DNA from: Hedera helix
Taxonomy: Eukaryota > Streptophyta > Magnoliopsida > Apiales > Araliaceae
Length of the DNA: 64,000 nt
Direction: 5' to 3'
Assembly: GCA_947179155.2 (NCBI GenBank)
Contig: OX359287.1
Coordinates: forward strand, 3,487,501 to 3,551,500
The notes below the pieces were generated by a model. That model was not told the DNA's origin. It was given only the letters and a program-made list of their open reading frames with translations, and did not search any database. A program made the translations under genes and the position numbers. Shown piece after piece: positions 33,092-42,427 of the stretch; position 1 is the stretch's first letter; each line of letters begins with the position of its first letter.

Positions 33092-35604
33092 TTAATCTGG
33101 GACAAATTTGCCAGGATACTCTGTGTCAGACTCGTAACTCTCTAATTGCTTGGTCCTGGCATGCATGCACATATTTATGCATAATTTCTTCCGGTACTGC
33201 GCAATGGGGAATGGTACAAGAATTTCAGCATAACTGTTGGTGAATAACATGCTCAGCAAAACAAATCGTGAACATCCCACAATCACTGCAAAAACAAACA
33301 AAATAAAACTAAAATCAAAACTAGAATCATACTAGATGTAATAATTAAATAAATATAAACAATGTAAACCTTACCCCTCAATTTGCTCAGGTACTCGCTC
33401 TACAAATTCAAGTTCAATTATATCTTGTTCCTCCTTATTACGATACGGTTCACTCTTAAAATTAATATCAGCCATATCCCTCCAAAAACCAGTCTTAGAC
33501 AGTATTATGGGTAGGATGAAAATATATGGCTCACAGATATCCATAATTTTTGTTTGTATTTGTGACTTGTTTGGCTGCAGAGAATTGTAAACTTTTAAAA
33601 TTCTGTGATGCACATCAAAAGTCAACAAAAAAAAGTGCTGCGGAGATGACATGTGAATGGGGAACAACACATAATTAACATTGACCCATAGTGTGTTCTC
33701 GTCCATGGCAAATCCACAGATATATTCAGCAACATCACCCTCCCCCGACAATAGACTATTATCTGCATTTTTTAGAGTGTATTCATCATACAAAGTAGTT
33801 ATCTTCAAATGAAACAAACAGTTTGTGGTCGTTGCCCTTATGTGAACATTGTCAAAGTGTGGCCAATTTTCTGAAGTAGTATAATGCAATGTTGATGTGC
33901 TGAACAAAAAAATAAATTAAAATAACCCATTAAACATTAACAGTTACTGAAAAAGACAACTCTATGCTAAACGTAACTAGCACTGTTAAAACTGGTTACT
34001 AAACCAGTTAACCAAGGTAACCATAACTATCACAACAGAATTTGAAAAAAAAAAAAACTCACATCATCATCTAGCCACTGTCCAGGAGTCTTCAACTTGT
34101 AGAGCCACATTTTGGAATATATTGGGATAGACCCAAACATAAATGCAGGATCAATCTTATCGTTGTCTCCCGGGAATTTATCAATCCTTAAATATAAAAG
34201 CATATCAGTACACACACTAACATTAAAAATTACCATATAAGTATACAATCTAACCAATCCACAATTGAAGAGTCATTACTAACATTTTCCTGTTGTTTAG
34301 TCCAATCTTAAACCATTGATCAAATAATGCAGCTTCGTATTTTGATGGCATGGACATGCATACTTTGGGGAATGCATAAAGACCTCTACGTATTTGAGTA
34401 GCACCCACGACGATAGAAGATGAACTAGCAGATCCAAACTTTGTTGTATATGGACTCCTCAAAACGGCACTCTTTATACGTTCACGAACCAATCTACCAA
34501 CGGGTTTATGGACGCTTCTTTCCACCTCAACACACTGATCTATGTCCTGAGTGGTTAATACCATTTGATCAAGTGCCGACATGCTTTCTGTCTCGATTTT
34601 ATACCCCTTTATCGACTGACAAAAAAAGTAACAAAATGCAAATAGATTTTCAACCAAAACACATGCACGTAAGTAATATATGCAGTAACAAATCCAAACT
34701 ATAAAATAATACAGTAACCAATCCAACATATACATGTAACTGGTATATGCAATAACTAATCCAAATGATAATATAGTAATCAATGTATGAAGTAACAAAA
34801 ATAATATAATGCAGTAACAAAAATGCTGTAATGCATTAACATAAACTATAATGCTGTAATATATATACTATAAAGCAGTAACCAATGTATGCAGGTAACT
34901 AGTATCAACAGAAACCAATACAAACTGACTGAACAGTAATAGACTGACTATAATGAAGTAACCAACTCAACATATGCAGGTAACTAAATATTTAAAAAAA
35001 AACTAACCTCATCATGAGTAAAAACAAACAGCTCTTTCCCATATGATATAATAGTAATCAACACAAAATATAATAGTAACCAAACCATAACATAATAATA
35101 ACCAAAACATATTGTAACAGTAACCAAACATAAACAGCATGTAATCAAAACCAACGTATGCAGTAACAAATCCAACATATACATGTAACTAATTTTTTTA
35201 AAATAACACTAACCTCAGCACCAACATAAATAACAAGCTCTTTCTCAGTTGATTGGCTTAATATATCAAAGGATGACATGTCATTGTTCTTGCTAATCTG
35301 TGAAAAATAAAATAAAAAATTATTAATCATTAAAACAAAACACATATAAAACATAAAAAAACAAACATATATGTCTAACCTTGACATTATCTTCATCATC
35401 ATTATTTTTTAATACAAACTGGTTCGACACATCCGAACCATGACCTACACCATGGGACTCTTCCAACGTAACATCATAATCAACCTCTTTAATAGTGTCA
35501 GTTTCATCATCATCCTTCTCATCGACTTTCGATCCACCGTCATCATCATCCATCTCATTCACATCCAAACCATTGTCATTATTGTCCTTCTCCTTGCCTT
35601 TCTA

Positions 35605-35700
35605 ACCATCGTCATCATCGCCATCATCATCATCATCATCAGCATCATCATCATCGGAATCAGCATAATCGGAAGCATCATCATCTTCATCTTTATTGTC
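35605..35700 (-). repeat. GAT/GAC trinucleotide run encoding an acidic tract
   Basis: On the minus strand a run of Asp codons (GAT, GAC) with a few Gly, Ala and Ser codons forms a poly-aspartate linker between the DUF1985 and protease parts. The hydrophobic frame on the opposite strand is its antisense shadow. Replication slippage is the likely origin. Confidence 0.8.
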
Positions 35701-37099
35701 GTCGTTGCTGTCGCCTTTGTTCCCACCTTCACTAATATTAGAATGACCACGTAGCTCCTTTCTAATAAAGACCCTCATTTACCTGACTATCTCAACTTGT
35801 AAAATACACATTTCATCCATAATATCAGCCCCCAAATGTTCAATGTCTTTCTTAAGTTCAGACACCTTCTTGTCCAAAGGCCTAAACCGTACATCAATTA
35901 AATCTTTAACATCAGAAATAGAAAACCCAACATCTTCAACCTTTAATTTTTTTTCCACATTGAAAAAGTAAAAGCTGCCCAAATCCATACGATCCATCTC
36001 TTCAGCCGTAGGAATCAAGCTTTGTATCCTAAGCTGAATAACATTAAGAACAGTTTAATATAGCATCTAACAAACATTGAACAAATAAAATTAAAAAAAC
36101 AATACACAAAGAATCAACAAATATAATCAATAACCAACTGTGTGTATATAAAGGTAACCAACTATATTGTTATTAGTAACAAACTTTATAAATAAAGGTA
36201 ACCAACTATATTGTTATTTGTAACATGCATACCTGTCCAGACCTAAAAACTAGATCATTCAGCTTGTGATTTGTGGGGGCCTTCACTAGTTCCTTCCATC
36301 TAAATAATCGAACATCCGACGGATGCTCATTATTACAGAAATCCCAAACTTTAAGTGTCGGAATGGTTTCAAACAAGAAAACTTGGAAGACATACGGCAG
36401 TCCATTCAACTTGTAAGATTTAGCATAATTCTCCTTATAAAAATTATATATCCAACCCCCTTTTGTTCCCTTCTTCAAATGTCCTTCAAAGCATTCAACA
36501 AAGAGTACTTTGTCTGCTCAAATGCCACTTTCCCCCACGGATAACTATTAACATCGCCAAAACATAAAAAGTTAATCAATGCCCCATCCACATAGTTATC
36601 CGAAACAGTCGATAGTATGAAATTGCAGACCAACAGAATAATCGACATCTTCACAGCCTCATCGTCGTCGTCAAAAACTGCCCCCCAGTATATCCTCCCT
36701 ATGCTACCACGTGTCACAACATCATTCCAGAAAAACCTTTCCACCAACAGGTTTTTCATACCCTTGTATGCAGATATATGCTCCTTGCCTTGCCATCTCA
36801 AACCAAAAATCAAACAGAATTCTGGCAAACCAAATCTAATCCTTTTATATCTAAACATAAACCACATTTCGCAATCATCCCTTTGGTGAACCTCCCTCAC
36901 AAGAGCTTGGTGTATAATTTGTGAACACATTTGGTGTTTACCAAAATCAAGAAAATTCCCAAAACATGACATCTTAAACTTTTCCAATTAACTTTGGTTC
37001 AGTTTCTTTATAATAAGATTAGGGACTTCCATGTCACACCAATATATTATTTTCCCTGTGAAATTTTTATTGCATTCCTGATAATAAAGATCCCATATC

Positions 37100-37800
37100 T
37101 GCAAATAACCAATATCAGAATTAAACAGTCAATACCAACCAATCTAATTAATCTTTATATTCTAAAAAGTTACCTAGTAACCACCAAATAATATCATAGT
37201 AACCACAATCCCACATTGAGGTCACATTCATAGTAGCCAAATCATAATATATTAGTAACTAAAACATAACAAACCAGTAACCAAAACATAATATGATTGT
37301 ACCCATAACACAATATAATGTTAACCACACATAAACAATATGTAATTAAACCCAAATTAAGCAACCTATGTATATAAATAGCCAAGTCATGATATAATAA
37401 GAAAGCAGTAACCAAAACATAAAATCATATTAACTAGAACACAATATAATGGTAACCAAACAGAAACATAATGTAATCAAATCCAATGTTGCTATGTATA
37501 TTAATAGTAACCAACACGCAGTATAATAGTGACCAGAACATACTATAACAATAACCATACTATAAAATAATATAAACCAGAACATAATTTAATAGTAACC
37601 AAAACAAAAACATTATGTAATCAAACCCAAATTAAGCAACCCATTTATACTAAACAAATACATAGTAACCAAAAAATAATATAATAGTAACCAAAACATG
37701 ATGTAACAGTAACCACAACATAATATAGCAGTAAGCAAGCCATATAACAATGGTAACCAGAACATAATATATCAGTAACCAAAATAACTAATAATTCAAA
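37100..37800 (-). repeat. GTAACC-rich degenerate array in the first intron of the protease gene
   Basis: The word AGTAACCAAAACATAAT recurs in degenerate form roughly every 30-45 bp. On the sense (minus) strand it reads GGTTAC. The same wording appears in the gene's other introns at 34650-34980, 35040-35180 and 36120-36220. Confidence 0.8.
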
Positions 37801-37994
37801 AATTCAAAAAAATATTTAAAATAACACACCTTTAGAATGTTTTGTCTGCGAATAATATTCCGGCTATGAACATCATCTTCACCTTCATTCCTAGATTTAA
37901 TTGCCTTTACCATATCAAACTTCTTCAAATTCTTAAAAGAATCATCCTCCGTGATTCTTTTCCTCTTGCCATCTTTTTTCCTGGTATCAACCAT

Positions 37995-38545
37995 CCTACA
38001 CAAAACATAAATAAGAAACAAATCGAAACAATCAAAATTTTATTATGTTAATACACAACTTTAATACATTCTACATTAAACTAATGAGTCAAATACACAC
38101 CTGTAACGAGTATATGAGAATTCGAACACTCCTTCCCTGCAACGACGAACTGACTAAGAAGACGACAACGATGAACTGAAGAATCAGACAGCGACCACGA
38201 CAATCTACCAGATAGAACGACCGACTCAACTTAGAAGAAAATAAGTTTGCTTAAAAAGTTCCCAAAATATAACATAAGGGTTTTCAATTGACAAATATAC
38301 GGTAAATAGGATATGCACGAAATTCAAATTGAAACACGATGCCCATAAAACCCGTGAACAGTTTATTTTTGAAAAACTGATTTGCCACTTCATCATCTCA
38401 TTAAAACATAAAATTAAATTAATACAAAAATAAATTTAATAATTGTGTAAATAAAATATTTAAATGCATTAATTGTGTAAATATTTTAGGAATGCACTAT
38501 TGTTGTAATTATTTTTAAAAAGGTACTACAAAGTGTAATTCTCCC
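37995..38545. other. Right flank and end of the MULE
   Basis: About 550 bp upstream of the protease gene's start, holding its presumed promoter and, at 38491-38545, the presumed terminal repeat ending ACAAAGTGTAATTCTCCC. No other feature is visible. Confidence 0.45.
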
Positions 38546-38555
38546 TATTTTCATT

Positions 38556-38617
38556 ACTCACATAACAGTGAGGTCCATAAGTGATGAGATCCTTGTGGAT
38601 CCTACAGTTATGTGAGT
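38556..38617. repeat. Small hairpin related to the one at 86-189
   Basis: ACTCACATAAC at 38556-38566 pairs with GTTATGTGAGT at 38607-38617, with GATCC-rich sequence in between. The following GGAGCATTGAATAATTT resembles the GGAGCATGAAATAATC that follows the first hairpin, suggesting a shared small repeat family. Confidence 0.55.
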
Positions 38618-38795
38618 GGGGGATCATTATGTTCATTTGTTCTGGAGCATTGAATAATTTTTCGTTAAGAAGATATGTAAAAGGGGTAAAAATATTACAA
38701 TTTTCTTAATATAACTTATAAAAGGAGCATTACAGTAAGATTGACATGCTAGCCTTTTATAAAGGGCTCTTCTAGTGGACCGGTCTAGCGACCGG

Positions 38796-38800
<5 letters not shown>

Positions 38801-38837
<37 letters not shown>
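38801..38837. repeat. (AT)n microsatellite
   Basis: Uninterrupted TA run of about 37 bases, followed by an ATTT run. Confidence 0.95.
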
Positions 38838-38841
<4 letters not shown>

Positions 38842-38905
38842 TTATTTATTTAAATGACTTTAAAAAAATAAGTCTGATTTTTTGAAGTTAATTTTTTGTA
38901 CATAA

Positions 38906-39217
38906 TACAGTGATTTATGTGTGATTTGGATGCATATAAACAAATAGTGTTTATAGACTGTACATCACTATTTGTTTACATGCATCCAAATCACACCTAA
39001 ATCACAGTGGTTATCCAGAAGTGGACTTAACCACTGTACCAAAGAGGATTGGTATTTTGTTTTTTTGTTTTGCTTTTACAAATAGTGTTTATAGACTGTA
39101 CATCACTATTTGTTTATATGCATCCAAATCACACCTAAATCATGGTGGTTATCTAGAAGTGGACTTAACCACTGTACCAAAGAGGATTGGTATTTTGTTT
39201 TTTTGTTTTGCTTTTGC
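38906..39217. repeat. Palindrome with a 139-bp tandem duplication
   Basis: CAGTGATTTATGTGTGATTTGGATGCAT...CAAATAGTG (38909 on, shown in parts) pairs with CACTATTTG...ATGCATCCAAATCACACCTAAATCACAGTG, arms of about 45 bp around TTTATAGACTGTACAT. The right arm and the 70 bp after it are duplicated: 38940-39078 and 39079-39217 are nearly identical. Probably a foldback element with a slippage duplication. No target duplication found. Confidence 0.7.
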
Positions 39218-40696
39218 TTTTGTTTTTTTTTCTTTTTTCCTTTTTGTGTTTTTCATTTTTGTTTTTCTACCTCTTAAATACTTTTTTATAATTCATCTTC
39301 TTATTTTTCATCTATACTTTTTATTTTCTAGAAGTTCATATATTTTAGGGTGCTAGATCAATTTTTAAAAAAAGGTTCAGGGAGCAAATCGTAGTTCAGT
39401 GTTCTTTTTATGTTATATTAATAAGGTTTTTTGTTTGTTTGTTTGTTTTTATTTTATTTTTATGTTTTGCCCTTTTTCTCATTTTAACTGTTCAATCAAC
39501 TAAATGGATGAAAAATAGATTGAATGGCACCAATTATTTTTTCACTTAAGGTTTAGAGTGCTTTTAATTGAAAATAAACTTTTGCGTGGAAATCGATTTT
39601 GAGTCTAAACTATAAAAAGCAACTTGTATTTTAGTCTTCCAAGATAGATTTGTACTTTTTAAACTCAATTTTTGAAATCTTAAAATTCAAATTTAATACT
39701 AATCCGTTTAAGTTTAAAAACAACAATGACGACAATGTAGTATTTTTTAGTTAGTTTATAATCTTTGGTCCTATTTGTTTGACGTTATATAACCTTTTTT
39801 TTATTTGACGTTTGTAGATATATAAGAGAAATTAATGACATATTTTCTTAAATTGCCCCTAAGCATGAAGTAATTCATATTAATTCTCTCTACTATTTTT
39901 AAGACTCCTTTCAATACAGCCTATTTATGGTTGACATTCACATGGTAGAATATTAAGAATATTGATGTGATAACAAGTATGGTAGAATTTCAATCTAAGG
40001 GCTTAAATTTTTTAGAGAAGCAGGCGATCCAATATACTTGTTGTTCTATTCAACACAGCTGTACACTTGGAGCAATGTGGATTAAATTATACATTTCCTT
40101 TGTATTTTTTCACATTTCTTGCAATTTTTTCTCAATCTCATAGTCACTAACTTTCTTGTACCAATATATCTCATCATCATTCACTCTCTTTCTCCCATCG
40201 CTTTGGGAACTTCTTTTTTATTACTGTTATTTGTTAAAATTTCTGTAACACTTCATACAATATTTAAACCAAAAGTTCAAGTAGCAACCATGAATGATGA
40301 AGCTTACGTCTGTGTTTTTTAATTTTTTCCCCACCTTAAAAACTAATGTCCGATAGATATTGAGCCTTTTATGAGGAAAAATAATGGAAAAGCAAAAAAT
40401 AAAAACAAAATCAAAAGGAGCATGAATGATAAACACTAGTAATCTTAAAATTTTGGTTAAAAAATGGAGGGTTTTTAAATTAAGGGATGAGGAGAGCTAA
40501 GTAAGAGCAAATGAATGAAATAAAGTGTTATTGACAAAAGTACTTGAAAGAATCTAGAAAGGTTGAATAAATTATTTTAATTTTTTTTAAAGAGATATTA
40601 CCAAGTAATTTAGCAAGTCAAATTTACTTTATTTGCACAGTAGAATATAAATTTGAAAAACTTTTTTAAAGATTGAATGAAAACTACAGTTCTAAA
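39218..40696. other. Gene-free stretch left of the SIRE-like element
   Basis: T-rich low-complexity DNA at 39190-39480, then AT-rich DNA with no recognisable gene, RNA or repeat. Confidence 0.5.
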
Positions 40697-42229
40697 TGTT
40701 AGTTCCCAATGACACGATATAAATCTAGAAGGGGGGAGGGGGGTTGAATAGATTCTTTTAAAAATTTCTTCTATTTGAAAAGATCTTACTTAATTAATTC
40801 TTAAACATAAAGTTTAACACAGCGGAATATGATTTAGTTATCCTTTTCTTGATATGTTAGAGTAATAATTCAACAAGCAATTATATGGCAGATATAGCAA
40901 ATGAAAGACAGAATGAGAAAGACTCTGGGTTTTAAGTGGTTCAGAGTACACAAGACTCCTATTCCACTGTTCTGCTCTTCCAGCAGCAAATCCACTAAGG
41001 ATACTTTTACAATATCTGAATCACTAAGATTCCTTCAAGACCCGCAGTCTTGGAATTTTAGTTCACAAAGAACTTTACAAGTCTAACAGACTTGGTTACA
41101 CTAGTTCACAAAGAACTCTTCTGGATTGATGTATATTTGGATGTGCTACTAAGTTGCTTATTAGCTTCACTTTTCGAAGGACTTAGTAGCAATGCAAGCT
41201 TTCTTATGAGTTTGATCTTTTTCACTTCTTGCGTTTTTCTTTTTGTGCAGTGCTCCTATTTTCTTTTGCTGATCTTAGTATATAAGAAGTTAGGGCTTCA
41301 GTTTTCTTCCCGTTGGACCATCTGCTTGAGCTTGTATTTCTTCCCGTTACCTCACAGATGAGAGCTGCTGTATATTATATTAATATAGCTCATTAAAGCT
41401 CTGATGAGACTTTATTAGATCTGACTTGTTAGTCAATGGAAGGTTGTTTTCTTTTTCCTTTGGGACAGATATGTCAGTCGTAGGTTCCCACCAACTTTTA
41501 TAGAGTCGTTTGGTCCTTCCAAACTATAGGACTGATAGTACACAGTCCTCTGACTTTTCTGCCTTGAAAGTCTTCTTTTTGTTCCATAGTGCGCTTGGGT
41601 CAGACTCCTGACTTTTCTGACTTGATCGAGTTGCAGTGGCTTCCTTTTTGGTTACTTTAATGAAGATTGAATGCTTGAATAGAATAGCTCCTGATATGAG
41701 AATCGAGATGTCTCTTGCCTTTTTGCTCAATGACCTTATGTGATCAAATCTACGAATATCCTTGCTGATGTGATTGATCTGTAAAGGATCATCTTTTACT
41801 GATCATCATAAAGTTTACTCAACTGTTAGACTGTTGATCGTAGAGTTCGATTTAAGGTTTCTCGTAAAGAACATAGTCTGTTTGGTCGTAGAGTCTTCTG
41901 GACCACAATCGTAGAGTCCATTCTACGATTGGTTGCCTTGATTGTAGAGTCTTCTGAACCACAATCGTAGAGTCCATTCTACGATTGGTTGCCTTGATCG
42001 TAGAGTCTGTTCAAATCGTAGAGTTTCCTTGACACAAATCGTAGAGTTCATTCTACGATTTTATTACACCAACAGATCAACCTAATAGTTTTGATCTATC
42101 TAAGTCTTAGTACAACACAAAAGACTTTTATACAATTAACAAGAGATCAAACTAACAGTTTTGATCTTATCTAATATAGCCCTTGTACATTATTTCTTAT
42201 CATCAAATTTAATCATTCAATGATCAACA
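40697..42229 (-). repeat. 3' LTR of the SIRE-like element
   Basis: 1533 bp, complete: on the minus strand from TGTTGATCATTG to AACTAACA. Its 41830-42060 part holds six exact ATCGTAGAG words and several near copies, often as inverted pairs (GTAGAGTCCATTCTACGATT). One 56-bp unit of this stretch is present twice here and once in the partner LTR. Confidence 0.92.
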
Positions 42230-42243
42230 ATCTCCCCCAATTT
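42230..42243 (-). other. Polypurine tract of the SIRE-like element
   Basis: AAATTGGGGGAGAT on the minus strand directly precedes the 3' LTR, the normal place and composition for plus-strand priming. Confidence 0.8.
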
Positions 42244-42427
42244 GATGATGACAACATTATTAACAGATAGTGATTTGAACACATTAAAATAGGCAAAATG
42301 CAAGAGTAATTGAATGCCTAATCATACAGTGAGCAACTGTATTTTCTAGAGAAAAAAAATATGAATTTTATTGGTGTTTTAGTCAAATGATACAATTGAG
42401 AAAACAACAGAAAAAGAAAAGAAAAAC

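Larger units (their letters stand above)
33092..37994 (-). pseudogene. DUF1985 plus Ulp1-type C48 protease gene of the MULE, broken
   Basis: Reconstructed minus-strand exons: 37994-37830, 37098-36233, an acidic exon from about 36030 to 35380, 35297-35214, a short piece near 35010-35045, 34615-34284, 34186-34063, 33900-33375 and 33285-33092. The first encodes a basic start (MVDTRKKDGKRKR). The second is a DUF1985 domain (IRFGLPEFCLIFGLRW, YPWGKVAFEQTKYSLLNAL, NGLPYVFQVFLFE). Then comes an Asp-rich stretch encoded by GAT/GAC runs. The C-terminal part is an Ulp1-like cysteine protease: W-L-D-D-D then HINIALYYFRK, the His in SPQHFFLLTFD, VYNSL, and the Cys in GDCGMF. Such genes ride in Ulp1-carrying MULEs and resemble SUMO-specific proteases, though their substrate is unknown. 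It is broken by stops near 36990, 35779 and 35602 and by frameshifts near 36480, 33870 and 33220. Confidence 0.8.
20101..38545. mobile_element. Large Mutator-like element with transposase and DUF1985-Ulp1 genes
   Basis: Boundaries are approximate. The right end carries AATGCACTATTGTTGTAATT (38491-38510); its complement occurs near the left end with two mismatches (20110-20132) and again in part at 20137-20155, which I take as decayed terminal inverted repeats. Inside are a mudrA-like gene (+) and a DUF1985 plus Ulp1 protease gene (-), facing each other, as in the convergent gene pair of MuDR and in Ulp1-carrying MULEs. GGTTAC-bearing repeats fill the noncoding parts on both sides. A SIRE-like retroelement (25294-32163) was inserted between the genes; without it the element would be about 11.6 kb. 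Both genes are broken, so it cannot now move on its own. Confidence 0.65.

Noticed and set aside
35440..35754. Hydrophobic Ile-rich protein on the + strand
   Set aside because: It is the antisense of the GAT/GAC-coded acidic tract of the minus-strand protease gene.
39021..39356. 111-codon frame with repeated VPKRIGILFFCFAF
   Set aside because: The repetition is the 139-bp DNA tandem duplication and the rest is a T-rich run; not a gene.
40901..41361. Small proteins encoded in both SIRE LTRs
   Set aside because: The frames at 40901 and 51065 are identical because the LTRs are copies, and lie on the strand opposite to the element's genes.
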